Positions 50,001-63,462 of a stretch of DNA of 64,000 bases are shown here, piece by piece. Below the pieces are notes generated by a model, which saw nothing but the letters and a program-made list of their open reading frames with translations, searched no databases and was not told where the DNA came from. Source of the stretch: Cloeon dipterum (taxonomy: Eukaryota > Arthropoda > Insecta > Ephemeroptera > Baetidae); NCBI RefSeq assembly GCF_949628265.1, contig NC_088787.1, positions 23,116,501 to 23,180,500 of the forward strand, in the 5' to 3' direction. Numbering within the stretch: position 1 is the first letter of the stretch; every line of letters starts with the position of its first letter. The position numbers and the translations under genes were made by a program.

Positions 50001-51218
50001 AACTCCCTCTGCCGTGAATACGAGAGCTACGAAAAGAGAGAGAGACCCATCTTACGGATTCTCTCTCTTCTCCCTTCTCTCAGCTTGAGCTTTCCATTGT
50101 GCACCACAAGAGCCAGGCTCAAGGTTGGATCTCTTTCTCTCTCGCTCCCAACTTTTGTTATTATCTAATCAGCCGGCGGGATATTTTTATCAACGCGCTC
50201 TCTCGTTGTTCCTCTGCGCTTTGTTTGGCTAAGTGCTCAATAATTAATCGCGCTCAGTCAGTCGATCGCTCTATTCCAGCTGCCACCGGCTTAATTTGCC
50301 CGCTCCAGGCCTAATTCGCTGACAAGTGAGTCAATTGATTCTATTTTTAGCCTTCCGTCGGAATTTGCGGTCTCGTGCCGTACGTGTTGCACTTCCCGCC
50401 TTAAGAGAAAACATCCTTGCTATATTTTTAGAAAGAAAAATAGCATAGTTATATTAATGCTTTATTTAATTTAATCAAATTGTTATGTGTTAATAAAATT
50501 CAATAGCAAAATCTTCTCGTTAGAGAATAAGTGAAAATGCAGTGAAATTGGTTTTAATGGCTTCAAAATTTAAAAATGATTTATTTTGTTTTTAAATTTA
50601 AGTCATTATCTCAATATCTCCGTTAGAAAGTTATTTATCAAACCATACGAGGATCAGCAAACAAAAACTCGCACTATCGGTTCATTATAGCAGAGATAAA
50701 GTTCACACAAATAAATAATGCTCTTACGGCTGTCCTGAAAATCAAATGATAAAAACGGAGTGTTTCAGTTAAATCAACGGGGCACTTTATAGTTTTATCG
50801 GATTTATCCCATTTTTGTACCCGCGATATATTTGTTTGTTTCATGAGCGGATTGAACAAAGCATCGAGAGAGGGCGTCCGTGTATTACACTCTAACTCTA
50901 AAGCCAGCCGGTATCCGAAACAACGCGCGGACTCAATGCGACTCATCTAAATTTCAATTATTGCGATCATATATATGACATCGTGCGGAATTTTTTTTCT
51001 AAACTTATAGCGCAATATAACCAAGATAAATGATAGTTATTTGAACGATACTCGTTTCTGACATTCTGACGCTTAAAAACTAAAAACATTTATAAAATAA
51101 TTTACCTTTTTTAAGTTTATAAAAAAATTACTACATTTTTAGTAAGCACGAAAAAGGGTAACAGAACTATAATTGAATAAATTTTAAAATATATAGGTGA
51201 TCACTTGAGGTAGTGTTC

Positions 51219-51401
51219 ATATTTGAAATAAATGAGACCAGGCTTCATCCTCGTTGTTTTTCAAATTTGTTGTTTTAATTCCCGACCAGTTTCGACGTCA
51301 TCAAGTACGTCCTATTCATGAGGCAGTTGAGGCTTGCTCCAAAGACCATATGAATTTAAAAAACAACGAGTATGAAGCCTGGTTTCATTTATTTCAAATA
51401 T
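51219..51401. mobile_element. Foldback element with 48-bp inverted repeats
   Basis: The left arm (ATATTTGAAATAAATGA..., from 51219) and the right arm (ending ...TCATTTATTTCAAATAT, at 51401) are inverted copies over about 48 bp with three mismatches, spanning CCAGGCTTCAT and CTCGTTGTTTTT. The centre of about 85 bp carries GACCAGTTTCGACGTCATCAAGTACGTC. It is noncoding, probably a MITE or remnant of a larger element. No certain target duplication is seen (TA at both ends is possible). Confidence 0.75.
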
Positions 51402-52099
51402 AATAGAATCATTTTATTCAATACCACATTTTTACAATCTCCGCAAACAAAATCAGTTTGTGCATAATTCAAATTTTTAACCATTAAAGAAGATAAGAAC
51501 AGAACTAAAAATAAAATTGTAGATTAAAGCAGAATCAAGAGATATTTTCTGGAAACTCGTCAAATGCTGCTGACTCAATAAATTTTGTTGCAAAGGATGG
51601 AGGGATCGAGAGCTGTGTGTTTTTTTGTGTTCGAATTTAGTGCTAAATATTTAGTAATAATATATAATTTTTTGACATCTACTATAGCTTTAAGAATAAC
51701 AGAGAAAGTATCACTCAAAGTACAACGCTATCAAAATTTGATAGGACTGCAGCGAAAAATATAAAATAATTTCCCAAAACGATTGGTGTGGTATAAAATT
51801 AACCAAAATGTTGTTGTGCAATTAAGCCTGCCAAATTGGGTTTATTTTTAAGTTAGGTTCAAGGTCAAAGCAATCGATTCAAGTTAGGAAACTTCCATTA
51901 AGAGCTCGGTGTGGAAGTTGAATCGCGGTCACAAAAGGCCGAAAATAAAACAGAAAGGCGCGCGGCGCGCAATATTTATCTTGAAATTATGCAGCAGATG
52001 TAGCACATACGTCGAGGAATTATTTCGTGTGTGTTTGTGTAGAAATAAAAGGGCGGTCGTAAATGTGGAAATAGATTGGGCAAAGGCTCGTAAAAGGCG

Positions 52100-52445
52100 A
52101 TCTAAAAAAAGTGTCTGGACCGGTCTCTGGACGAAGAACGGCGTTGGGACAATTGTGCGCGCGAGAGGGGGCTGCACAGCAGCGAGCGTGCGCTGATTGT
52201 TGCCGCGCGCCGATTGTTGCGCCCGCGGCTATTTTGGCCCCTTCGGCCCCAGCAGTCTTGGTCGTGGCACTGCGGCCGCCGTACCGACGCAAGCTGTTTG
52301 CTATTTGCGGCAGTCATGTGCGAAGTCGGCTGCTGCTGGCGCAGGCGCAGGTCAGCTCCTTTTTTCCACACTGGCACCTGAGCAAGGGTCGCCAGGACGC
52401 CCGAGCGGGTGCCAGGGGTCTACAAGGGCCGCAGATGACACCATA
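52100..52445. promoter_or_regulatory. GC/CpG-rich island, possible promoter or first exon
   Basis: A 345-bp GC-rich patch with many CpG and GCGCGC motifs inside AT-rich DNA. All frames are interrupted or of unlikely composition, so it is probably noncoding: a promoter, or a 5' UTR exon such as regucalcin's on the plus strand. A possible donor is GCGCAG|GTCAGC near 52350. Inference from composition only. Confidence 0.3.
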
Positions 52446-53677
52446 ATACACTCTCTCTGGCTTTGTTGTCACGGCTGTTCATCAATGCCGGCATGGACAG
52501 ACTTTTTGGCAACAATGCAGGAGAATTATATAGCATGTCGTCCTGATTGCGGTAAAATTGCACTTCGTTCAATAAACCCCCAAATTTCCACCGTCGAATC
52601 GATTGTTGCCTTTTCTTGCAACAAGGATATTCGCATTTGGTTGTTGAAAGTTGAGCAATTTTTCCGCTACCAGGACGAGTGGTGTATCATCCGGTCCTTT
52701 GGTATCCCAGAATTTGGTATGTTGGGTTGATTGGCGCAATTATAACATAACCTTCGATGCTTTTATGTAATATACCATATATTAGAATCGGCCTTGCATG
52801 CTACAAATTATTTGCTTGTCACTATTTTAAAATTAAATTAAACGATTTCAATGATCATTTCTATCAGTTCTTGGACGTCAGTGGCTTTAACTTAAGATAA
52901 CAAATGCATTAAAATTCAAGAAGAACTGTTTCAAGTTTTGTTTCAAAGGTAAACAAGTGTCAAACATATACATACAAACATCAACAATTTTATTATTCTA
53001 TGACAAATTTTTGACGAGTAGAGTGTCATGGAATTTTGTTTTCTTTGGGATAGCATCTATCAATATACATTGCCGTCAGGAATTCATTCCATGAATTCCC
53101 TGGCGAGTAAAATTGGAATTCTAGCAAATATTTCGTGAATACCTAAAAAATAATTCGAAAATTTATCGGTGAACAATTCAATTGATTTCAAATCTGTGGT
53201 GTAAAATATTTTGAGATGATTGATACAAATGAAATGGAATTATTAGTCTCTGACATATATTTGTCTATACACTTTTTTATTGAATAAATTTCCATTCAGA
53301 GATGACATTTACTTGCCCTCGCTGTTAAGAGCTTTTTGTATATTTCCTAAATTCTGACTCGTGTCAGTTAAATCGGTATATTTTATACAACACGAGGTTG
53401 CGTCTCAACACCTAAAAATTAATCAAACTCTTTAACCATTATTACGTAATGACATAACCACAAATTACTTATTTCCTCGTGGCTTAGGGCGACGTAAAAG
53501 AAGAATAAACCTGAAAACATTTCTTAACGGTGACAAGTCCATTAAACTTTTTATTTTTTGAGTTATAATCATTGGAGCATTACTTACTTTATCCCCTGAT
53601 GCAATTATATGGCTTAAATTTACCCTATCCACAGATTTACATATTAACCAACTTTGTGAACGTTCTCCTGCAGGAAA

Positions 53678-56600
53678 ATGAGCGTCGACCCTGAGCTGGC
53701 GGGCGTGCAGGTGGAGGAGGTGACTGCCGCCGGGGCGGTGCAGCTGGGCGAGGGGCCGCACTGGATCGACTCGGAGCAGGCCCTTTACTGGGTTGACCTG
53801 CTGGCCGGCGTGCTGCACAGGCTGCACCCCGCCTCGGGCAAGCACACGAGCACCACGCCCCCGAGCAAGAAGTCCCTGGGCTTCGTGGTGCCCGTCTTCC
53901 GACATCCGCACCTCTTTGTCGTCGGCCTCGGACTGGACGTGGCACTGCTCCGCTGGGATGGAGAAACGCAGTGCGCGATTGAAAGGGTGCTCGGCTCTGT
54001 CCATGCAACCCCGGGCTCCCTCAGGTTCAACGACGGCAAGGCCGACCCGCAGGGCCGCCTCTGGGCAGGTAACCTTCCAAAGCATTTAAGTTGTTGGGTG
54101 TATCTTTTATATTTTCATAAATTTATTTGAACAAAAAACCCTTCATGCAAATACTGTTCCTCTATGCAACGAAGAGATTTTACTGGTGAAATTTCCGGGA
54201 AATCTAGTGCAGTAATTTTATATTTTTTATCACTCAAATATAAAAATAAGAAGCCCAAAAAAAATTTTAAATTAATTTTGAATTCAAACTCTTCTCTTAC
54301 AAATCCATCCAAGAGAACATAAGTTAATTCCAACCATTCAAGAATAACGCAATGCGAAACACTTTTCTTCTCAATGATTCCCATAGGTATATTTTTATGA
54401 TATAGTTTCATTGTTTACATTGCTGTAAAATTTGATGTTTCATTTGCTTGGCATATTACTAAATGACCTGGAGTGTATTTGGCCAACGGATAAAAAAACA
54501 ATTCAAAATTTATTATTCTCAACTAAAATATCACATGAAGGTAAACAAAGCAAACGTTCATGCACGATTTTCTTAGCAATTTTTAGGAGAATAACATTGG
54601 TACAGTTCTAAAAAAAGTGGATTAGATTTCATAATTAATTTATATTTAGAGTGGAGATCTAGTCACAAATTCATGACCAGAAACTTAACGCAAAAACGCT
54701 AGCAGAATTGCAATTTAAAATCCAATTTTAAGACATAAATTTTATTTGTTTAGTGTAAGAATGACGTTATTGGTGATACTTTTGAGTCATCGTGACGAAA
54801 AGGAACGAGAAAACTTTCATCTTCGAGCGCGTGTTGTAAAAATTGTTGAACTTGTTTTTAAAAGTCCGATGAGTCAATTCGGAGGTTTATTTTTTCTTGA
54901 ACAAGGAAAAGCAATCCGCACTCAATTGAGTGACGAGTAGCAACTCATTCTTGTGATTCATCGGCGCGTAAATTTCGGGGGCAAGTCGCGCGCGCGTGCA
55001 TTGAACGCGCAAGGCAGAATTAAAAGCTTTATTTACGCGTGTTCAGGCATTGTGCGTGTGCATATCTGACTTTTACGAGTTGTCATAACTTAGGGCGCGC
55101 GCGCGATGAGCACTCAGAGGCGGCGAATTTATTTTTGATGGGACCGATCAAGTGCAGAGAGAAAGAGAGGCCAGCCCTTCTATTTCGGTCGCGCTCTTCG
55201 ACGCCAGCATCTATGTATTTTCCTTTTAATAGCTTTTGCTGCCAATTGTTGCCGCTCGGACGGATTTTCGATTAGTGGCGCAAGTTAAGGTGCGGCCAAC
55301 ACGCTCGCAGCTCTTCGATTCATTTAAAAGCCTGCTTAGAACTTGGAGAGGAAACTTTTTAGCGTCCGAAACGGGTGTTTGGAGCAACATTCTCGCCTCG
55401 TGTTAATCGCCTTTGAAACTAAGTGTATAAAATTTTATTTCGGTGCTCGCTGGTGTTTCATTTTTCACCCAATATATAAATAGACATTATGATTATGGAG
55501 CAAACAAGAGTTTCGGTGCCAAATGACGAAATAAAGTCATTTTTAGCTTCAAAGTGGAGCCTTCTGTTGTGCAGGTAGAATTATCAACGCTGCTCGCTGG
55601 ACAAATGCCAGTGCGCTTGTTAAAAAGTTCGGCCAAACGCGAAAGTTTATGAACTCGGCTTGCTGCAATTAGAAAAATAACCGCCACCGCGCTTCTGTTT
55701 GCTCAGCAAACTACTGAAATTTTAGGTCGACACGCCCCGTAAAAAATAGGAATTGTCTCCAGAGGCAAAGAAAATAATCCTTCTTCTTTGGCTCGCTCGA
55801 AACGCTTTGGCGGATTAACTGCAATTTGGGCTCTGTCCAAATAAATCTGCGCGGAGGTTTATCTCTGGAATATTTTAAAATAACTGCGGCATTGAGCTAA
55901 TCTGGACATCGAAAAAAATTAACCATTTTCCGGCAGCAAACTATTTAGTTTGCAGAAGATATTATGAATGTTGAAAATAAAAATCTAATGATGTAAAAAA
56001 TTTGATCATTGTGTTTGGCACTGCAAAACAAGACAAATGCTGGGTCCGACCAATAGATAAATATATAGATTGTGTCATCAGTTAAAAGACTTAAATTAGT
56101 ATGCTCTTTCAAAAAAATACATAAAAGTAATTAACCCTAGAGATTGTTTAGAGGAAAACCACAAGAAATTTTTTGTTGTCAATTGTTATCGACATTTCTA
56201 CTTTTTGTATATCAAATAAGCTCCTTGCCTTTCAACGAGGCTAATAAAACAAGCACATTCACTTTGTTCGTTAAAAATATTTTAAATTTTCTTGACTGTT
56301 TAAGCAAGTAAATAAATCACAAAATCGTAGCTAAGAGTGAGATGTGCACCCAGGCCAAACAAATTTATATTCCTAAACTGTTCCTGTCTCGAAAAAATCG
56401 CGACTGTTCAATCTTGTGAATTTTGCGTGCGAGAAATAATTTACACAGTTGCTTTTTAGGAACAATGAGCACGGCGATCGACAAAGGCGTCGACCCGCAG
56501 CCCGAGATCGGCTCCCTGTACAGTTTGGAAGAGAGTGGCGTGAAGAAACACGTGGACTACGTAGGCATCAGCAACGGGCTGGCGTGGCGCGACGCCATAA

Positions 56601-57426
56601 TGTACTACATCGACTCGTCCGCCGGCCGCGTGGACGCCTTCGATCTGGAGCCAGCCAGCGGCCAGCTCAGCGGTCGCCGCTGCGTCTTCGACTTACAGAA
56701 GAACGGCGTGCCAGGCGTGCCCGACGGCATGACCATCGACAGCGTTGGAAACCTTTGGATCGCGTGCTTTGATGGCGCTCAGGTCTCAGAAAATTATTCA
56801 ATTGTCACAATTTTTAATTTTTTTACGACGATTCTTTAATTAAAAAATTGAGAAAGAAGAGGAAAAACAATTCTGATATGAAGAAACGATTTAAACTGAA
56901 AAAATTGCGAGGAAAACTAATTTAGTTGTTTTTATCCTTCAAAAGTGATTAAGAAGAATTTAAGAGTGAACCATAAATATCGTCATGTTTTTTTCATTCG
57001 AAGTTGGTTACATTCTTGACAAAAAATTATTCGTTAAACTTTGAGCAAATTAAAACTATGAAGAGTGTTTCTATTCCATTGAACGGTTTTGTCCAATTCC
57101 CTATTTGATTTAGAAAACGCTACAATTCATACTTACGATTTAATTTATGTTAAAATTTATCATTTTTATTCAATTAACTTTTATTTGGATTTCAGGTGAT
57201 CTGCGTGGACCCTGAGCGGGGTGCCCTTTTGCGGCGAATTCCGATCCCGGCGAAACAAGTGACCTCCGTGTGCTGGGGTGGCCGGCTGCTTGATGAACTT
57301 TTTGTGACGACAGCCGCAGTGAAGGCGGAGACAGGCAAGGTGGCCGCTGGCCGCCTTTACAGGGTGACCGGCCTTGGCGCCAACGGCCTGCTCAACGACC
57401 AGGTGCACCTGCCCCTCCACCAGTAG
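53678..57426 (+). CDS. Regucalcin / SMP-30 (gluconolactonase family)
   Basis: Three coding exons: 53678-54068 (ATG, five bases after acceptor TTCTCCTGCAG), 56460-56782 and 57196-57426 (TAG), phases 1 and 0, encode 314 residues; human regucalcin has 299. The six-bladed propeller metal and active-site residues are present: Glu in QLGEGPHW, Asn in LRFNDGKADPQGR, Asn in VGISNGLAW and Asp in GVPDGMTID. Other family blocks are YYIDSSAGRVDAFD and RLYRVTGLG. The enzyme is a cytosolic, divalent-metal-dependent lactonase acting on aldonolactones, and vertebrate versions also affect calcium handling. The acceptor just before the ATG shows that a 5' UTR exon lies upstream, possibly at about 50.3 or 52.3 kb. 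Intron 1 is 2.4 kb, and its open frames are not supported. Confidence 0.93.
54069..56459. other. Regucalcin intron 1
   Basis: An AT-rich intron of 2.4 kb. A locally GC-richer part at about 54.9-55.3 kb contains GCGCGCGC runs but no recognisable exon. Nothing else seen. Confidence 0.6.
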
Positions 57427-60400
57427 ACCCCTACCCAAATATACAATGTATTTTCAATCGAATTATTACCTTTCTGCGCAAGCACGCTCTTTCTGTCAAT
57501 AAAAAGACTTTCTGTGTATCAAAAGACTCGAAAGGAGGAATCAGAGTTTTATTATTGTTTTTCCACCCCGATCGACACATGAATGCTTTACAACCCTTTT
57601 CTATTTTTTCTCGTTCAGGGAGCGCTTGTGGGAGAGGTGTATTATTATTTTTATTAGGTAACCCGTGTGTGTACATGGGCGGCCGTAAATAAATTTGGTG
57701 TTCTTTCGCATGATCGGTGCGGCGGTAAATAAACAGTAGATTGGCCCTTCGATTCGATCAATGCGCAAAGGACGCGTTTATCGATGTGTCTTCTCAGCGA
57801 ATAGCGCTTTCAAGGACGAGACACGCGCATCTTTAAATATTCAGCGGAAACAAGCGCACCTTGTTTGTTTTGCCGTTGCTCGCGCGAACGCCCCCGGCCA
57901 ATCGCCCCAGGTGCGTTTTCGTTGAGCAATTTTTGCACGGATTATAACTAATTCACAACAACTCCAGACTGCAACACTGCAAATTACAGCGTTTACTCAA
58001 CATAAAAGAAGAAAACAAAAACTCAAAATAAGAAAGTTGCTGCTGAAAGTGGAAAACTTTTCAATCGCTCTCGTTTTCCCCTTTGAACATTTAATGAAGC
58101 ATAAATTATCATCCCTCAAAAATTTTTTCCGCCATCTGTTCCTTAGTGCCAAAAGAAACAGAAAATGCACTGCAGCGTTTCCATTTCTTTCTATGTTTGC
58201 TTGAAATTGTATCGCTGCAGTTGGAGCAAACAATATCTGCCGACAGTGTTTCCAAACTTTAGTTTTTGTGGCATGGAACATAGTTTTGGGAGCGACAAAG
58301 GACGTGCCGCAGGCGGATTTGGAAAGAAAAACGGGACTGGAAACAGGCCTTTGGGAGCGGATGTTTAGCCATGTGGCAGGAGACGCGATTCAAGACGCAC
58401 ACAAAGGTGAAATGTGTCACGCGCAGAGAAATATAATTTTCGCAATGCAAGCCAGCCAGCCGGCCGGCCGTGCAGAAGCAAAATATTTGGACTCAGCGTG
58501 CAAATTAATGATTTCCTCTGCACCGAAAATCGTGTAAACCTGCACAAGCGAACACGCAGATTTCTGCGAACGCAGGCAACCTGCACGACACGCGTCCCCC
58601 ACGGGTTGCATACCCGTGTTTATTTTGCTTTCCACACGGATGGCTGTGCAAAGCGCCAACAAATTTCCAAGAGCCATATCATCTCCAGGGCTCTGATTTT
58701 TGCAGATATTTATTTCTGAGAAATATTTGCCTCGTAAACAGCCTGAAATAATAAAAAAACTCATCTGAAATTCCTGCGGGAGATATTTTTGAACGCTAAA
58801 TATGTCGTTTTAATACATGCCAAATTGAGTGTTGCACACAACGGAGTAGTGATTTAATAGGCATTTAGTTTTCAATCATTAGGAAGCTTCCTTGTCAATA
58901 TGGAACCCAGAGAAAACATCTATAAATAAATGATTGGTTTGGTTTTTCCTTAACAATTGAGTTATGGTTTCGGCAGCAAAAATGGCCTTAACGTGCAAAC
59001 AAAACTAACAAAACGCATGGTTTGGAAGAAAAAAATCACAGAAAATCCCTCGTTGAAAGTCGTCTTTTATTTTGCGAACTAGGTTTGGCTTCAACTGCAG
59101 TTCTATTTCATCGAATGATATCAAAGCAATTCATATGCATCCAATTTACACACAAATTGCAACAAGAACAAAACCCACACATTTATAAATTCTTAATTTT
59201 GTTTCTATCTTGTAAAATAACTGTTGCTATCTGTGTACATTAACGATATGTATTTAATCTTTTTTATCATACCATGAAATAGGACTGCTGTTGGCGGCAG
59301 AAAGCAGCAGGAAAAATGCAAAATAAAAGACAATATTCAACGAGGAAAATGTTTAATTCCAGTGAACAAATCCTTGAGGGCCTCCTTTATCGACAAAACA
59401 TTTTCCCAAAAAATTTTCCTTCTCAATCGCATGAATTTATAATATTTTTCTCTTTCTTGCATGATATACGGAAATTTAGCAGCGCGTAAAAATTGAACCA
59501 TCAATCATCATCGCGAGCATGATTAAAATAAACAACGCGCCTGACAAGCATTTTGTGTAATAGGAGCGGGCACGGAAACATGAGATACATTTGACGGGTG
59601 CGAATGATGACGTCCTGAAAGTGGGCCAGCGCAGCAGCAGCAGCGAGGAGGAGGAAAGAGACGAATGTGCCGAGCGAAATTACGGGGTGAGAAGAGCCGT
59701 TTGGCGGTGCGAAAGAGCACTTTCTGGTATTGCGTTAATCCCGTGACTTGGTGTCGTGATGAGTCTTTGCGAGTGCTGAAAAGGCATCGATCTTTGGCCA
59801 ACGCACAATCGCAAAGAATCACTCGGAGATTTCCGGCAAACACACCTTAACGAGCTGGAGAGCCGCTCACGCCCGCCGTGACCCACTTTCTGCCCTCGTA
59901 GCTCCTGGCGCTCGCAGGACTGGCAAACAAAGTCGAGAAGACGCATAGAACGCCGGCTCGGGTTTTACTCTTTGAGTACAACTTTTCTCTCGTGAGGGAA
60001 GGGAATGGTTAAATAGGTTAAATGATTGATTCGTTGCAAACTTCATGCTGCTAATGTTGTTTCGATTCGAATTAACTAAAACCGGGGGAAACGTGGATCA
60101 TTCTATATCAGGACGAGAAAACTGAGAAAAACTTCCCCTTTCATTCTGTTTGAACAACAATGGTCAAACCCGTTCATTATATTGGGCTCACGCTAATTTG
60201 AGGCGTAAGCCGGCGCTCACTCATCAGCTATTTACAAAATCCCTTGTTGACCCAGAAATCAAAATTGAGCAGCGCGGCGGAGTCGAATTTGTCTCTGGCT
60301 GGTGCACACGCCTCTCCCCAGGGAGCTTGCTCTGCCTCGTTCTCGCCTAATTGACTGCAAGACAGATAGGGTCCGATGCTTCCCGGAAAAGGCCCGTCGC

Positions 60401-63286
60401 ACCCCCAAGCGTTGCTTTGTTGACATTCAACCGACTCAGCGGCAACAGGATGCTTTTGGCCACTGTGTGCGTTGATTTTTTCTTGTTGAAAAGAACTCTG
60501 TATTTATAGTAACCATCAATTTATTTTTCATCATACTATTTATAGAACACACCAGCATGAAAAAAGAACCGGTGATTCTGTGAAAAGATAAACATTCCAA
60601 TTTTATATCAATTGTAAAAATTATTTTTTATTAAGAATTTATCGAATCATACCATTTTTTTGTATTATTTTCAAACAATAGTTTCACGTTATTCCAAACT
60701 GCTGATTGTGAGTAAAAAAAGCAATTTTACAAAAGCCTTTTTAATTCATGCGTGCTACACATGACGTTAATGTATAACTCGGTTTTACCGTTAAAAGTAC
60801 GATGAAAAAATATGAATACATTGTTTCGAAGCACCAACATGATGATTGTTTTAGAAGAGGCAACTTTTCGGATAAAATAGTTGTCATTATCTAATATTAA
60901 CATATTTTTTGTACCCCTGCTATCGTAACTTCTAGAAAACCTCCATTTCAGTTTAAAAACTGACAAGAAAGGTCAAAGGCTTTTAGGATCCTACCCAATC
61001 TTAAATTCATTACAACAATTTCTAACGAGTATTAATGTTAAATGATTTTAAATTGGTCTTTAACTTGCTTCACTCTTCATCAGCCTCCACGAGGGAACGA
61101 ATAATAAATTCGATCCATATTAATTTGCTCAACATGCACAGACAATATTTAATTACCACCTTGTATTCTTGTGAACAAACGCTCAAAGTGCATCATGAGT
61201 GTTACATGCAGCTCGGTTAATTACTGCCTGCCATCAAATTATTAGCACGAGCTTTAAGCGAGTGCACGTTACTACATCCACGTGTAATTCCCGGTGTTAG
61301 CATTAATTAGCACGCACACACACGCGCCGGCCGAAAGCGCTGTTTGAATTCATGAATTGCATATGAGCGTCGATTATCAACACAGGCCACCCTCGTCGAG
61401 ATGCAGCCGCCGGCAATTTACACATAATTATCATCGGAGACGCGCAAATTTGGCGTGAAGCGAGCGATCTTAATCATCATAATAAGCAGGTGGGCGAAAG
61501 GGTTGCCGCCGCCCGTAATTACAGCCGAGCGCTTCCTTAATGAGAACAAACTGACTTTTGCCCGCTCTCATCTCGCCCCGTCCCTTGAGAGCCTAACTTT
61601 GTTTGCTCAAAGGTGCAATCAGTGCGAAAAATATACCATGTACACTCGCCGCTCCCTGCTCCAGCGATGCTCGGGAATCGGGCAAATAATTGACCGATGA
61701 AATCGGAAACGGATTAGAAGCGATTCCATTTCAGACGTTTATTTTGTACCGAGGGAGGCTATCTTGATATTTACTCGAGAACGAGACTGGAACGAGAAGA
61801 GAATTGATTCCCTATATATAGACGTTTAAGGACGCTTGAAGGTGCTCTAAATTACTCTTAGTATTTCTTTCAATTCAACAATTGATTTGAGTTTCTAGAA
61901 GATGGAAATGAGAAATTTCTGCTTGAGAGAGCAAAATTTTCATTCTATGTTTTGCAAATACTACTGATCTACACAGAACGTTCTTGTCAATCAATATTTT
62001 ATTCCACTCTTATATAAAGTGGTTGTTTGTTTTTCACATGTTCAGGAATACCTTAATTGGTGACGGAGTAACTTACAACTTACGGTCGCTATTTTATCTA
62101 ATTAAAATCAATAAGAAATATCTTCTTTTGATGCAGTTTCCTCGGTATAACAGCGAGTTGATTATTTTTCCATATTTTTACAGAAATTTCCCGCTCAATT
62201 AGTGTCGGTTGCTTGTTACCGTCCTAATTCATGCGCTTCCTCATGCTCGTCTGAAGGCTGAGTTGTCAACTGAGTTGTTGTAACCAGCAGCCGATACTAT
62301 TTAAGCAGGAAATTCCTGTACAAATACGGTTTATAAAAAGAGCTCGCTACACACTGAGGAAGCTGCAATTATTTTAAACTGGAAAATTATGAGCATGTCA
62401 TTAGCTTCTGCCTTCAATGGTGGCATCTATCAATAAACAAAAACCAATATGCCAATGTAAAATCACACAATCTGTCAAAATTAAGGTTCCTCTTCCTTAA
62501 AAAAACTAATCAGTGTTAAATTCGTGAATTTTAAAGAAATCATTCAAAACGAACGCATCTATCTAAAGCAAAAGTTTCCTAAATTGTGAAAAGGCTGGTG
62601 CTTCATTTGAAATCGGAAACGCTTAATCGATTTGGTCTTGTCTCCTCGTCAGACAGACTTTCTGCAAGAACGTATTTGCGCCGAAATTTGCTCCTCGAGC
62701 GAGCCACGTTGCAAGTGAGGGAGGAAAAACGTGACGTGTTGGCAGACGTCACAGCCTCCCGGGGCGTCTTTTCGCCAGTCTGGAGGAAAAGAAAGGCGCT
62801 GGGGATAAGTGGATTCGCTCCCAGGAGGGATTATGCGAGAATTATATCGACAACAGTCTCCTGCGTGTGTGTTCGCGCGACTCGTTTCGCTCGGCCGGCG
62901 CGGCTAACAATTGTTGAATGCAATTTCCAGCAGCGGCAGCACAAGGACTGACGAGACCAAATCATCTGTTGCGTCTCTCGGCTCGGCTGCTGATGGGGGA
63001 TGAATCGGCGTCGTTTGCAAAATTGGATCAGTCGCCCCGACCCGTGCGCGCGTTTGCAAAGCCGCTTTCAATCGCCGGCTGCTGCTGGTGCTGCTTGCTT
63101 TGTAACCTTATTTGTGTAAACTCCTTACTATCTCGCAGCAGTCAATGCGATGCCGTACGCTGCCACCCTCGGGTATAAGCGGGCTGTAATGCGTCGCTAT
63201 TCAGCACACAATGCCCGAACGGCACAATGTTGAATTTCGGCTCTTTCCCGCAATTGCAAAAAGCCCCCTCCATCCCATCCCAGCGG
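57427..63286. other. Intergenic stretch downstream of regucalcin
   Basis: No gene recognised in 5.8 kb. Mixed AT-rich DNA with GC-richer patches at about 58.3-58.6, 59.55-59.95 and 62.6-63.2 kb. Their open frames on both strands have no family resemblance and no consistent splice sites. The last patch leads into the candidate promoter at 63287. Confidence 0.45.
57498..57503 (+). terminator. Poly(A) signal of regucalcin
   Basis: AATAAA 72 bp after the regucalcin stop codon, on the coding strand. Confidence 0.65.
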
Positions 63287-63316
63287 ATAAATAAAAGGGT
63301 TTAAAGTTCTTCAGTC
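63287..63316 (+). promoter_or_regulatory. Candidate insect core promoter (TATA-like plus initiator)
   Basis: ATAAATAAAAG at 63287-63297 is followed by TCAGTC at 63311-63316, an arthropod-type initiator about 26 bp downstream. It precedes a possible first coding exon on the plus strand. Confidence 0.3.
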
Positions 63317-63432
63317 TCGTTGAAAAGGAAACAGAGGCCACAATAATACGTAAAAATACTTAACAACTCTAAAATAAAAATTTAAAGCAAAAATTGTGAT
63401 ATTTTTTATTCTATTTTAGATTTGGAAAAACG

Positions 63433-63462
63433 ATGAGGTTTTTAGCCAGAAAAACTGGAAAG
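63433..63462 (+). CDS. Candidate first coding exon of a gene running off the right edge (weak)
   Basis: ATG followed by ten codons (MRFLARKTGK) and then a good donor (AAG|GTGAGATA). It lies about 120 bp downstream of the candidate initiator. The rest would be outside the window or in unrecognised exons, so no function can be suggested. Confidence 0.2.

Larger units (their letters stand above)
47095..53677. other. Intergenic stretch between orphan GPCR and regucalcin
   Basis: No coding gene recognised over 6.5 kb. It holds the foldback element (51219-51401) and a GC-rich patch at 52100-52445. A possible plus-strand 5' UTR exon ends in the donor GACAA|GTGAGTCA near 50326. Either could belong to the 5' end of regucalcin, whose coding exon begins after an acceptor at 53663-53673. 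The missing first exon of the orphan GPCR was searched for on the minus strand and not found. Confidence 0.45.

Noticed and set aside
52102-52730. Plus-strand frame of 177 codons and minus-strand frames in the GC-rich island
   Set aside because: Composition-driven; no domain, no splice context, and the frames extend into AT-rich DNA with a change in codon character.
53465-54089. 206-residue minus-strand ORF and others over regucalcin exon 1
   Set aside because: Antisense shadows of a GC-rich exon that clearly encodes SMP-30 on the plus strand.
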